64,000 nucleotides of DNA, taken from positions 11,936,264 to 12,000,263 of the forward strand of contig NC_081211.1 of assembly GCF_902713425.1 (NCBI RefSeq), in the 5' to 3' direction. Positions within the stretch are counted from its first letter, which is position 1; each line of letters opens with the position of its first letter. The position numbers were made by a program, and so were the translations under genes. Positions 11,897-21,510 of this stretch are shown in pieces. The notes beneath the pieces were generated by a model. It searched no databases and was not told where the DNA came from. It worked only from the letters and a program-made list of their open reading frames with translations. The stretch comes from Acipenser ruthenus (lineage: Eukaryota; Chordata; Actinopteri; Acipenseriformes; Acipenseridae).

Positions 11897-12370
11897 TGTA
11901 ATAGAAATGTTACAGAAAATAGAATTGGCTCGACATAATGTACTGGCATTTTGTACTCCCATAACCTTGCTCACATAACCTTGTATGCTTTGCTAAAGAT
12001 AAGTAACCACAAGATGCCTACACTGCAGCTGCGGCTGTGAGATAAAAGGATGAGCCAGAAGTGTCTTTTTACACGTATACCCAAACCACCCATCCTTTTA
12101 TCTGCTTGCTTAGCTATATGCCACGTATGCATAGTTATAAGTTGTTTTTTCTTATATGCTAATATCTGAATCATCATTGGCTAACCCTCTGCCTTGCTGA
12201 CAGTTTTAAGGTATATAAGAAACTGATCTAACTCTGTATGTTGGAACACTACTCGATGATTATCTAGCACCCTGTGTGCTGAGAGTGTTCTCAGTTTGCA
12301 AACTTAAGAAATAAAGGCCTGTGTGTTTGGAATTCGCAGTCTCTCTTCCTTTATTAGAATTTCCACGACA
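11897..12370 (+). repeat. ERV copy 1, 3' LTR
   Basis: 474 bp, collinear with the 5' LTR, with about five substitutions by eye. The same five separate the LTRs of copy 2. It is followed by the target duplication and the resumed DIRS recombinase sequence. Confidence 0.95.
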
Positions 12371-12987
12371 CGACAGCCTTTCTTTTGGCTATCACCTCTG
12401 CGAAGCAGGTCAGTGAGCTGCAGGCACTGTCTGTGCACAGCTCCTGCATGTGTGTATGGGATGATGGCAGCAGGGTTTCGCTGCGCACCATTCCCGCTTT
12501 CTTACGCAAGGTGATCACAGCTTTTCACGTTAACCAATCTGTGGAACTGGAGTCTTTTCACTCGCCTCCATTTGCTTCGCAGGAGGATGAGAGACTTAAC
12601 TTCCTCTGCCCAGTGCGGGCTTTGAGGTATTATGTACTTAGGACAGAAGCCTTGCGTAAATCTGACCAGCTATTTGTCTGTTATGGTACACGGACTCTGG
12701 GACAGCTCCTCTCGAAGCAGCGTCTGTCACACTGGATTGCAGACATGGTGTCGACTGCGTATTACGGTGCTGGGTTACCCCCACCTGGTAGAATAGCTGC
12801 GCATTCCACTAGGGGGTTGGCTACATCTTGGGCCCTTTTTAGGGGCGCTTCAATGTCTGATATCTGTACTGCGGCTAGCTGGGCTACTCCGCATACTTTC
12901 ACAAGGTTCTATCGTATCAATGTGGTAGATCCTGCTGTGCCATCTGTGGGCACGAGAGTCCTTGAGGGTGTAAGTTCACATTGCTAA
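12371..12987 (+). pseudogene. DIRS tyrosine recombinase, catalytic part, copy 1
   Basis: Encodes AFLLAITSAKQVSEL and then the HSTRGLATSW box and TFTRFYRI, the His-x-x-Arg and tyrosine regions of the lambda-integrase-type catalytic domain. It is the homologous continuation of the segment that ends at 4663. Copy 2 is at 47629-48245. Confidence 0.88.
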
Positions 12988-13065
12988 CCTCTGGGTTAGA
13001 CAGTGCTTGTGCATCCCTCATATGCTGCCGTTCCTTCTCCCTCGCGACGGCTCTGGTATACTTTA

Positions 13066-13161
13066 TCCCATAAGTATGTTGGTGGTCGTCTTCGACTTGA
13101 AAGGGAACGTTAGGTTACCTACCGTAACCCTGGTTCCCTGAAAAAGAAGACGACCACCAAC
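13066..13161. repeat. DIRS internal complementary region, copy 1
   Basis: The first half (to 13108) is the reverse complement of the element's left tip (34945 onward). The second half (from 13109, GTTAGGTTACC) is the reverse complement of its right tip. The two meet as GGGAAC|GTTAGG. DIRS elements use such a region as the template that joins the termini into a circle. Copy 2 is at 48324-48419. Confidence 0.9.
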
Positions 13162-13200
13162 CATGAGGTCGCTTCAGTCGCCCTCACGGGTTCGGCGGAA

Positions 13201-13399
13201 AAAGAGGGAGATCTTCCGGTGAGTGATGGTTTTGTACCCTCGGTAGGCGGGACCGAGTGCGTCATCACAGGAAGGGGCCTTCGGCAGCTCTGATATAGAG
13301 AGCTCAGTATACCTACCTCTAGGGCAGGGGGATAGCCCATAAGTATGTTGGTGGTCGTCTTCTTTTTCAGGGAACCAGGGTTACCGTAGGTAACCTAAC
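13201..13399. repeat. DIRS right inverted terminal repeat, copy 1
   Basis: About 165 bp (13202-13364) is the reverse complement of the left terminal repeat at 34960-35123. The outermost bases extend beyond the shared part, as is usual for the non-identical DIRS ends. It ends ..CCTAAC next to array spacer. Confidence 0.9.
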
Positions 13400-13548
13400 G
13401 TTTTTCAGTCTGGGGAATGTTACAAATTAGCAGACTGTGCTTTAAAATACACATGTAGGGCGGTCGTCTATGTTACAAAGAATTGTCACACGTTGTATTT
13501 CTATCCATGATGCATTGGGACTATATACGTAGATACATTAAAACTATT

Positions 13549-13621
13549 TGGAGAATGCCGGCATCGATCCCGCTACTTCTCGCATGCTAAGAGAGCGCTC
13601 TACCATTTGAGCAAATTCCCC
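13549..13621 (-). tRNA. tRNA-Ala (AGC)
   Basis: A 73-nt cloverleaf with anticodon AGC in a TTAGCAT loop, discriminator A and a B box GGATCGATGCC. It differs from vertebrate Ala-AGC mainly in the anticodon stem, where one pair is lost (CTCTC against GCGAG), and in the 8-9 region. A TTTT run follows the 3' end on the minus strand. It is probably transcribable, with reduced stability. It is near-identical to the gene at 48807. Confidence 0.8.
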
Positions 13622-13714
13622 TTGCATTGTGGCAGCGATTCTCATAGGCTACATCGCAGCTTCCATTCAGTACTTTTTTTCTTCTGCTTGGTAACTCAGT
13701 CATGAGACAGCTGT

Positions 13715-13786
13715 CGCAGAGTGGCGCAGCGGAAGCGTGCTGGGCCCATAACCCAGAGGTCGATGAATCGAAACCATCCTCTGCTA
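13715..13786 (+). tRNA. initiator tRNA-Met (CAT), variant with C1
   Basis: 72 nt, otherwise the vertebrate initiator sequence with anticodon CAT and the three G-C anticodon-stem pairs (GGG/CCC). Base 1 is C rather than A, so the A1:U72 pair that marks eukaryotic initiators is lost, and one T-stem base differs. It may be a decaying copy. TTTTT follows the gene. The copy at 48973 shares C1. Confidence 0.85.
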
Positions 13787-14689
13787 GCTTGTTTTTCTTC
13801 TGTTAGCAAAGTAGTTTTTCTAAAATATAAACTGAACTGATTTGCAAATCCAAAAAATAAATTAATTAACAAAATAGAAAATATTTCGACTAGATGTATG
13901 TTTTCAATTTCTTCAAAAAGTACTCTCAAGCTCGTTGATTCAGTCGCTTTAAAATCCACCTCTATGTCCCGCTGCAGCAGCGCTGTGTGCTGTGGCTCGA
14001 GCTTGTTTGACGAGACAGGCAATGCAAAAATGATAAAACTTGCTTTTGTATCACACGACAAACTTAACGTGTGCTTTAACGGCTTGGCTGTCTCAAGTTA
14101 GTTTGTATTGTTAATGTAACACCTCGTTTTTGCCCAGTCGTTGTATCATATGAAGTGAGCTTGCCAGTTGGGGGCGATGGTCTGCCAATAAAAGTTAAGA
14201 CTATATTTGCAAGAATCATTTCTAGAGTGAAACATGTTTTGAAGGGATTGTTCTCGGTATCCCCCAGGAGGAGCGGGAGTGTTTTCTTCTCAGCACCGAG
14301 CGGACAATGAGTGTTGTTTTTGGGCACCTGCTCGCTGCTACTGATGACCACTCCAATCTTCAGTCGGTGGATTGTTGAAGGAAGGGGACACATTTTGAGT
14401 GTGTATCTCATACTGGTATTAACGTGGAAAAAAGAAACGATCAAGCCTAAAATTGTTCAGTTGTTTAAATCAATAAGCAAATTTCAAATGGATCACTGCT
14501 AATGTTAAAACAATTTAAGAACACTTTAAATAGGGTTTGACTAATATAAAAATATAGTTATGTTATTTGCACTACGCAGGACTAGATTGAGCTTAAATAA
14601 AGGCATTACATCTGAAAATATCTTGTGTTTACCCCCATGTCAAACTTTGTATTCGTCCTCATAAAGTGTTAGAAAATGTAAACAGCAGT

Positions 14690-14748
14690 TGGAGAATGCT
14701 GAAGTCGATCATCCTAGCATGTTAAACGAGGGCATTTCTCATGTAAGC
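14690..14748 (-). pseudogene. tRNA-Ala-like relic
   Basis: The minus strand resembles the 3' two-thirds of the array's Ala gene (..AACATGC..GATCGA..GGCATTCTCCA) with a degenerate 5' end and no proper D arm or anticodon loop. The same relic recurs at 24950-25008, 29597-29655, 32517-32575, 52512-52570, 57330-57388 and 62101-62159. It is an old remnant fixed before the units amplified. Confidence 0.6.
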
Positions 14749-14814
14749 CACTTCCAGTAATAGATCGTTTGTACTGTTCTCAATGGTCCGCATCCCAGCC
14801 TGAGACCACGATCC

Positions 14815-15348
14815 AATTGTAAAACTTTACAATGCATTAGTAAGACCTTACCTAGAATATTGTGATCAGTTCTGATCACCTCTCTGCAAAAAGGATATTG
14901 CAGCTCTAGAGAGAGTGCAAAGAAGAGCAACCAGAAATATCCCAGGTTTAAAAGGCATGTTACAGGCTAAAAGAATTGAATCTATTCAGCCTTGAACAAA
15001 GAAGACTACGCGGCGATCTGATTCAAACATTCAAAATCCTAAAAGGTAGAGACAGTGTCGACCCAGGGGACTTCTTTTTTAACATGAAAAAAGAAACAAG
15101 GACCAGCCGTCACAAATGGAGATTACATAAAGGGGCATTCAGAACAGAAAATAGGAGGCACTTTTTTACACAGGGAATTGTGAGGGTCTGGAACCAACTC
15201 CCCAGTAATGTTGTTGAAGCTGACACCCTGGGATCCTTCAAGAAGCTGTTTGATGAGAGTCTGGGATCAATAAGCTACTAACAACCAAACGAGCAAGATG
15301 GGCTGAATGGCCTCCTCTCGTTTGGAAACTTTCTTATGTTCTTATGTT
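14815..15348 (+). mobile_element. 5'-truncated LINE (L2/CR1/Rex-like), unit 1
   Basis: The 3' end of a non-LTR retrotransposon. Frames encode the C-terminal reverse-transcriptase tail (RVQRRATRNIPGL, LRGDLIQTFKILKGR, RVWNQLPSNVVEADT, FKKLFDES). The 3' untranslated region ends in a short TTCTTATG repeat typical of this family. The catalytic domain is absent and the reading frame is interrupted near the 5' end. Unit 1 has no SINE in it, unlike units 3, 5, 6 and 7. Confidence 0.85.
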
Positions 15349-15765
15349 CCTATATCCTATTGTGCTTGTTAAGACATAGCGTGAATCTTGAAAATGTCTT
15401 GTTTGTTTAACAAAGCCAGCAGTCACTTTATTGATCACCCTGTGGATTAAACGCTATTGGAACACAGATAATTGTGTTGAAGATGTTAATAGACTTTCAA
15501 TGTACGCGTTGTAGAGCTAAGCGTTTGTTGAGGCAGTTCAAGCGCTGCACATTCAGGCAGCCGGTTGCAGTCTTTACCTGTTTCCTAGATGTTTGCCATT
15601 TGGTCTTACTCTGGAAGGAGTAGAACAAAAGCTAAACCATTTGTTGAGAACCGCATTTGGGAGAAAACTTAAGTGTTTCAAAATGCATTTGTAAAGTGCA
15701 TTTGTCTATTAGGTTGTTTATGGTGTGACAAAAAGAATGCTATCTCGAAAACGCAGTCCTGTCAA

Positions 15766-15838
15766 GCCGAAATAGCTCAGTTGGGAGAGCGTTAGCCTGA
15801 AGATCTAAAGGTCCCTGTTTCGATCCCGGGTTTCGGCA
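15766..15838 (+). tRNA. tRNA-Phe (GAA), variant copy
   Basis: 73 nt with anticodon GAA and the vertebrate Phe acceptor GCCGAAA. Two stem changes (base 31 A to C; base 53 G to T, inside the B box) weaken the anticodon and T stems. The same two changes occur in the unit 7 copy (63311) but not in units 2, 5 or 6. Confidence 0.85.
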
Positions 15839-15973
15839 AACACCAAGACATTTTGTTTTGTTTTGTATTATTTTGAACTAAAAACAGAGCACATTTTTTT
15901 CTTCATTGTAATTGGAGGAAATAACAACGTACTAGTGCCATTTTCTAATGTGATTAAGAAATTCAAAAAGCAT

Positions 15974-16005
15974 CGTCCCTGGGTGGGCTTGAACCACCAA
16001 CCTTC

Positions 16006-16041
<36 letters not shown>

Positions 16042-16047
16042 AGAGAC
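15974..16047 (-). tRNA. tRNA-Asn (GTT)
   Basis: A 74-nt cloverleaf with anticodon GTT (CTGTTAA loop), discriminator G and B box GGTTCAAGCCC. Near-identical to vertebrate Asn-GTT, with a G-U wobble in the anticodon stem. TTTTT lies just past the 3' end. It faces the Phe gene, so the two converge. Confidence 0.95.
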
Positions 16048-16476
16048 CAACCTGCTCGACTTCTAAAGCATACGGGAGTGATTAGCAAGGCGAGATGCTG
16101 CAGAACCTGATCGAGGGAGCAGAACTCAGCCGAACCTGAAACCACATCTAAGAAGAAAGCAACACGGGGCAGGAAAGTCTATGTAATCCATTATGGCAGC
16201 ACAACATACGTCATTTTGTTAGATAACACACTGGGGGTCCAACACAGCAGTGTGTGTAAATAGCTACAATGGAAACCAAATACTTACGGTTCAAATGGGA
16301 ATCTTCATCAGATTTTAAGAACACATTTGACATACTTTACACTGCAAAGGAGGAAGGCAGGCAATGCAAATGAGGCGTGATCCATTGCTAAAAAAATACA
16401 TTAAATCTCCCTTTGTGCTTCTCGGAAGACATACGACGGAGGGCGCACTGCACTTTTTTAGTTTGGGGAATGTTAC

Positions 16477-16592
16477 AAATTAGCAGACTGTGCTTTAAAA
16501 TACATATAGGGCGGGCTTCTCTGTTACAAAGAATAAATTAGCAGACTGTGCTTTAAAATACATATAGGGCGGGCTTCTCTGTTACAAAGAAT
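16477..16592. repeat. 58-bp spacer tandem duplication
   Basis: Two direct copies of AAATTAGCAGACTGTG..GTTACAAAGAAT, period 58 bp. Duplicated in units 1, 2 (26742-26857), 4 (49656-49771), 5 (54470-54585) and 6 (59245-59360). Single-copy next to the three full-length Ala genes (13549, 31724, 48807). Confidence 0.95.
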
Positions 16593-16657
16593 TGTCACAC
16601 TTTGCATTTCTCTCCATGATGCATTGGGACTAAATATGTAGATACATTAAAACTATT

Positions 16658-16715
16658 TGGAGAACGCGGGCATCGATCCTGGTACTTCTTGCGCTATCAT
16701 TTGAGCTAATTCCCC
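16658..16715 (-). pseudogene. tRNA-Ala with anticodon arm deleted, unit 1
   Basis: 58 nt. Acceptor, D-arm and T-arm sequences match Ala-AGC, but about 15 nt covering the anticodon are gone, so it cannot decode. The same deletion is in units 2, 4, 5 and 6, so it predates their amplification. Confidence 0.9.
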
Positions 16716-17057
16716 TGGTTTTGTGGCAGCGATTCTCATAGGCTACATCGCTGCTTGATAAGAGCGATTCAGATTGTTCTATATTTTTTTTTTATTGGCA
16801 ATGTGCCATTTGCAAATTCAAAAATAAATTGAACAATCAAAAATGATAATACTTGCTTTTGTATCACACGACAAACTTAAGGTATGCTTTAACGGTTAGG
16901 CTGTCTCAAGTTAGTTTGTATTGTTAATACCATATCTTTGTTTGATCGCTATACAATCAATATGTTGTGTAGGCTAAATTGTATAAATAAACGCCCGGAA
17001 ACATTCAAATCCAAACACGTTAAAAGATGAAATAGTGTGGAACAGAAACAAAGAATT

Positions 17058-17129
17058 TGACCTCGACGTGATTTGCACACGCAACCTTCTGATCTGGAGT
17101 CAGACGCGCTACCGTTGTGCCACGAAGTC
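17058..17129 (-). tRNA. tRNA-Trp (CCA) with T55G
   Basis: 72 nt, anticodon CCA in CTCCAGA, and D and anticodon arms as in vertebrate Trp. The T loop reads TGCAAAT instead of TTCAAAT, altering an almost invariant base that also lies in the Pol III B box. No TTTT run lies close to the 3' end. It may be weakly transcribed or a pseudogene. Confidence 0.8.
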
Positions 17130-17750
17130 CTGCCAGTGTGTGTTCTTATTATGCAATGCTAGAGTGCACAGCAAGCATGCCAAACGCATGGTAATGCCGA
17201 CGCTGATACTAGGAAAACACTCACTATCACTAGCGTCATGGGAAACAGCCGACTCAATATGTGTTCGTAGCCAGCAGGGCTATGAAGCTGTCGGAAGTGT
17301 GTTTGATTCTCAGCTTTAAAAGTAAAGAAAAGATAAAACAATGCGATTTGATTTTATAATGTTCATTAATTGAAACGTGGGCATAAACACAGTTGTACTG
17401 GCTGTGAATCGTTTCGGGTCAATTTCTTGGAAAGCAGCTATGCTGACCAATATATCACCAACGGGGGAAGCTGGCAGTACTGAGTGACACAGAAGAAGGA
17501 TTCTCTCAGCGCGTCTCCTCTGAATGCGCACTGGCACAAAGAGGCTTTGCTCATCTAATGACGTGGCGGAATGCAATAATGTATTGGGTCAATTTATCAA
17601 CAAAAGAAACATAAACAAAAGTGTATGTAATTATTTGTGAATAAACTGTCTTACTTATACGATGGGACCAGGAACTTACATCCGCAATTTAATGATCGGC
17701 CAACCACAAAGAGACTTTGTCTTGACCAGTAATTTAAAAACATGCGGCAA

Positions 17751-17823
17751 TGCTTCTACTGGGGATAGCACCCAGGGCCTTCTGCGTGTAAAGCAGACGT
17801 GATAATCACTACACTATGGAACC
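17751..17823 (-). tRNA. tRNA-Val (TAC) with altered T loop
   Basis: 73 nt with anticodon TAC (TTTACAC loop) and an otherwise vertebrate Val-TAC body. The T loop is TGCTATC rather than TTCGAGC, again with T55 to G. In this copy one acceptor base also differs from the other units, breaking a pair. A TTTTT run follows the 3' end. Confidence 0.75.
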
Positions 17824-18210
17824 TAGGCAGAACTGTGTCGGTGCTCCTACATTATTGTCTACATGCATCTCAAATAATTACAATGTCATTTATCAGACCC
17901 TTCGGCGTTGTCTTTAAAAATTAAACTTCCCAGACCGAACGCAGGCTAACATTAATTCACTGGTTGCCTACGAGGGCTTGAGAGGAGGCGAAATTGGGAG
18001 TGAGATATTAAGAATGAGACAAGATGAGAGGATTTCTCCGGTTGCTTAGGAGGCTTGAGAGGGGTGAGACATTTGAGAGTTTAAGAGTGAGACGAGTTTG
18101 AGGGATGGCGAGATTGAGGGCTGGAGTTTGGGAATGGTGCTTAGTAACATTGAGGTTAGATACTGATAGCAGGACGAGATAGGGGGGCGAAGAGTTTTCC
18201 CTTCTCGTCG

Positions 18211-18530
18211 GGTCAGGCAGCATCCTCTGGCTGCTGGGCGACGTAGAGAGGGAGACACGAGAAGAGCAAAGGATTAGATATAAACACTTTCCGCCGGGTC
18301 AGACAGCATCCTCTGACTGCTGGGTGACGTAAAAGTGAGAGAGAGAGCAAAGTTTAGACATATAACATACAACAAACTGACTCTCGCTCCCGACGAGTCA
18401 GGCAGCATCCTCTGGCTGCTGGGCGTTTAGTGGAGCAAGAGACAGGAAGGGGACGAACAGGACAAAAGGACAGATCCTTCGCAACTCAGGGCAGCATCCT
18501 CAGGCATCTAAGCTGGCAGCTGGGCGGCGT
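18211..18530. repeat. Four copies of a GCAGCATCCTC..GCTGCTGGG motif
   Basis: Copies start at 18211, 18296, 18396 and 18485, about 85-100 bp apart. In three of them CAGCA pairs with TGCTG around TCCTCTGGC to make a small hairpin. The fourth has an insert in the loop. Spacers are AGAGGAAGA-rich. They lie beyond the recombinase stop, near the low-coordinate end of the insert. Confidence 0.9.
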
Positions 18531-18929
18531 GGAGAGCTTAGGAAAAAGTGTCTCGGGTCCGTTTAGGAGAGACGAAAACAGAGAAACCCCCCCCCCCCCT
18601 CGGTCGGGGCCCGCTCGGCAGGTGGAGGCTCGGCCTACTGCATGAGGGGGCTGAAATGGTCCTGGACCTGAAATAGAAGAGAGGAGATGGGACAGCAAGG
18701 TTGAGGCCTGGAAGGCTTAGCGCATAAGCAGCAGAAGAATAGGATGTGGCCGGGGGTCCCCTCAGGCCGGCGAGGAACAGCCGGGCGGCAGTGGTTGAGA
18801 CGAGAGGCCGACCCGGACAGCCGGGGGAGTGAGACTCACTTCCCCCCAAAAGAGGACCCCCGGCTCCCCGCAAGAACCACACCGTGGGATAGAAAAGAGA
18901 TCGCAGAGCCGCACACATAAACAAAAGCT

Positions 18930-20010
18930 AGAAGAAAAGAGAAAAGACAAGAGATGTTAGTAGACAACCTATGCCTATAAGCCGTCCGCACTGTGGAGAG
19001 GAAAAACCCCCCTGCAGGGAGGAAACCTCTGGTGGACCTGGCGGAGAGGGCGCCCCCCACTCTGGGCAAGCTAACGAGTGCTTGGTGAGCTGTGGCGATG
19101 TCTGCAGAGGATGATCTAATATAAAGTTCACAGCTGAAGAGATCCAGCGCCCCATAGACTTAATCAAGTGTTGATTCCTGCCCTGGCCGCGGAGGCAGCT
19201 GCTCCGATCCAGAATGAATGGGGGGAAAAATAGTTAGAAGAAAGTCCGATCCGTGACAAGAGGGTGCATAAACGGGATGAGAACCAGTGTCTCGTAAGTA
19301 TAGATCTGGAGCTGTCGATGAAGAGGGGATCTGACGGAAGATACTGAATCCTTGGCTTAATTGGACCGTTTTTGAAGATCTGATGTGGAGGATGAAGTGG
19401 TTTCTGGGGATTTGAGAGAGATCTGAGCACTTGAGCTGGGAAGCTGGAAGTTGATGGAGTTGAGAATTCTGCACAGCGGAGAAATCCAAAGGCGGCGGTC
19501 AGGCACAGGGTTTCCATGACGATGTCGTTGAATAGGTTGAAGCATCCTTGCCGGAGAGCAGTGATGAGACAAAGGAGAAGGTCAGTAGAGATTGATTAAC
19601 TTGATGGAGAGGAGGGGAGCAGGCTTTTCTCCATACCTCTGAGCGTTCTCTCTAGAGATCCGCCATCTCTAGAACGGACGAGAGGAGAAGATTGGAGGCG
19701 AAATTGATACTGAATGCCCGCTAGGTAGCATCTAAATAGAGGAGGGGGCTAAACGTAGAGACAGCCTGAGGTGAGTGATGAAGGCGAGGAGGTGCTGTAG
19801 GTTGAAAGAGGTATGAGAGATCCGTTTTTTTTTTAAAATTTATTTATTTATTTATTTATTTATTTTTTACTCGCAAAAAAGTGAGTAAATGAAGACCAGG
19901 CAGTCGAGTAGGAGGAACGGGTAGATGGGGCGAGAGCGTTCTCCATGAATCCACGTGCTGATTGAAGGAGGCCGGAGAGAGAGTTATTCAGTTGAATATT
20001 GTTTTGCTGA
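18930..20010 (-). pseudogene. Tyrosine recombinase fragment A (most complete)
   Basis: Read on the minus strand: LAPSTRSSYSTAWSSFTHFF (N-terminal helical domain), a second helix segment, METLCLTAAFGFLRCAEFS (the Arg region), HSFWIGAAASAARAG and SMGRWISSAVNFI (the HxxR and tyrosine regions). The order matches the recombinases of Ngaro and related elements. It is a fossil with several breaks. Confidence 0.75.
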
Positions 20011-20618
20011 AGGGTAGTACGAGACGAGGGTTGGGGTCTGCTCCTGGGACCAGGTTGCAGAACTTCTGGATCTTGATGTAACTGTCTGTTTTGAAGTCCT
20101 GATGAATAGGAGGAAGTTATTTCCGGGGACTTGAGTGAGGTCAAAGTGCCGCAGGCTGATGGCTGGGAAACTGGAGATTCCGATGAGATTGGTTGTCTTG
20201 ATGGAGAGGAGGATGCGAGACTCTCAGGCGGACCTCCGGGACCTCCGGGATTGAAAGGGGGGGTGGGGAACGGAGGAGGAACTGGTGCTGTATACCTGAG
20301 AGATAATTCCTGATGGAGGAAGGGGCCAGGTTAAGGGATAGCCTGAGGTCTGGCATAAAGGCAAGGAGGTGCTGAAGGTTATAGGTGATGAGAGAGATAC
20401 TAATCTGGGCACAGAATGTGGTGAAGGAAGACCAGGCAGTAGAATAAGAAGAGCGAGTGGAAAGGGCGAAGGCAATTCTCCCTGAAGCTGCAGGCAGACT
20501 TGGGGAGGCTGAAGAGTGTGGAGTTTAGTGGAACACCAGCTGATTGAAAGAAGGAACTTGTCGCGGGTTGGGGTCTGCTTCTGGGACCGGGCTGTAAAAC
20601 TTGCGGACCATCACACAA
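20011..20618 (-). pseudogene. Tyrosine recombinase fragment B
   Basis: A second copy of the N-terminal half. It has an LRPFHSLFLFYCLVF segment, then LRLSLNLAPSSIRNYLSGIQ and a piece of the central beta region (LKSPEITSSYSSGLQ). It passes directly into the start of fragment A. A VLQPGPRSRPQP motif precedes both A and B, giving a period of about 530 bp. Confidence 0.65.
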
Positions 20619-20655
20619 CCTCCACCATGTTTAACACTGGGCATGGTTAACTTTT

Positions 20656-20688
<33 letters not shown>

Positions 20689-20879
20689 GCAAGGTGTAGT
20701 ATTCTGTAGTAAAATTACTACAGCTGGCCAAAGTCCAGTATCTGGGTGCGCGGAATGGTTCACAAGACCTCATGGTTGAAATGGCTTAACGCTCAGAGTC
20801 TATCCATTGTATTCCCCTTGATGTCCTGGTACTCTTGCTTTTTTTTTTTTTTTTTTTTTAAAACCGGTAAATCACAGGT

Positions 20880-21510
20880 GTTGTCACGGTAAGTTCACAG
20901 GGTGCACTCTGTTCCTTCAGGAATCCTGCAGAGGAAGTGCTTCACAAGAGCAGTTAGACATAGTACTTCCAAGGTCAGGTCATTGAATAGACAGAGCAGC
21001 TTTTTCTGAGGGTAGAGATTAAAGAGTGAAGGATGTCTATTGATATAGGGAGCCAGGATGGAGCAGCAGGGGGGGGGGGGGCTCTTGAGGATCTCTCTGA
21101 GTGTCAAGCAAACTGATGGGATGGATAGGAGTGTTGAAGAAGGGACGGAGATGAGGCGGCAGAAATACTGAATTCCGGAGATGTAGGCTTTAACGGTAGT
21201 GGGGGCTAAGTGAAGATAATCCCTTGCATGGGCGATGGAGGCTAGAATCCGTTGCTCATTAAATCAGAATGGGATGTATTTTGAGTGCAGAAAGTTGTAA
21301 ATGTTTTCCATCCAGAGGTAAATGAAGATTTGGTCGCTGGGACTAAGAGTGTGGCCATGTAGTGATGAGCAGATTGCAGAAGGTTGGAGAGTGTTGTATT
21401 TAGTTGAACGGCAGATGTTGGTGTTGCAGAGTTTGATGAGGGCTGAGGTGGCAGCTGGACCTGAACAAATATATGAAATCGACTGCCGAGATGTTTTTAA
21501 AAACAAAGGC
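20880..21510 (-). pseudogene. Tyrosine recombinase fragment C
   Basis: A third, more decayed copy: LSPSDQIFIYLWMENIYNFL aligns with the N-terminal APSTRSSY region of A, and LFNDLTLEVLCLTALVKHFL aligns with FNDIVMETLCLTAAFGFL. Assigned by pattern only. From 21510 to 22840 I see further low-complexity remnants but nothing firm. Confidence 0.55.

Larger units (their letters stand above)
4664..12370 (+). mobile_element. Class I (gamma/epsilon-like) endogenous retrovirus, copy 1, nested in the DIRS recombinase gene
   Basis: Two 474-bp LTRs (TGTAATAG...CACGACA) flank a leader, gag, pro, pol and a reduced env, in the same orientation as the host DIRS. The 4-bp target duplication (AGAC at 4660-4663; one base differs on the right of this copy, identical in copy 2) is the length used by gammaretroviruses. 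The pol has a YVDD box and an HHCC/DDE integrase; gag has one CCHC knuckle. The LTRs differ at about five of 474 positions by eye, so the insertion is fairly young. The body carries roughly half a dozen or more breaks and env is incomplete, so it is a fossil. Confidence 0.93.
1..13399 (+). mobile_element. DIRS-type tyrosine-recombinase retrotransposon, copy 1 (left end outside the window), carrying a nested ERV
   Basis: The order is leader, gag-like region (about 1165-2624), reverse transcriptase with a YLDD box, RNase H, tyrosine recombinase, internal complementary region and right inverted terminal repeat. That order and the end structure define the DIRS group, which integrates through a circular intermediate using its recombinase rather than a DDE integrase. 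The element lies in a tRNA-array spacer: the right flank, TTTTTCAG..., matches the spacer between Asn and Ala in other units. It is a fossil with a handful of breaks besides the 7.7 kb retrovirus splitting its recombinase gene. It is near-identical to the block at 34945-48657. The left terminal repeat is missing only because the window starts inside the element. Confidence 0.9.
13400..17952. repeat. tRNA array unit 1 (rearranged start)
   Basis: Begins in mid-unit after the DIRS insertion: full Ala gene, then a junction joining the Ala spacer to the iMet promoter, then iMet, LINE, Phe, Asn, truncated Ala, Trp and Val. Spacers at 13787-14689, 15360-15765, 16048-16476 and 17130-17750 are AT-rich and repeat almost verbatim in other units. 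I see no additional gene in them. Confidence 0.9.

Noticed and set aside
1-13399. A methyltransferase or hydrolase domain in the DIRS element
   Set aside because: Some DIRS-group elements carry one, but I see no such motif.
14690-14748. An extra tRNA gene in each unit
   Set aside because: Only a tRNA-Ala-like 3' part is recognisable and the anticodon and D arms are not formed. Listed as a relic instead.
18511-20600. Possible host protein on the minus strand with Ser/Pro-rich frames
   Set aside because: The frames align with recombinase landmarks and are broken. They fit a transposon fossil, not a host gene.
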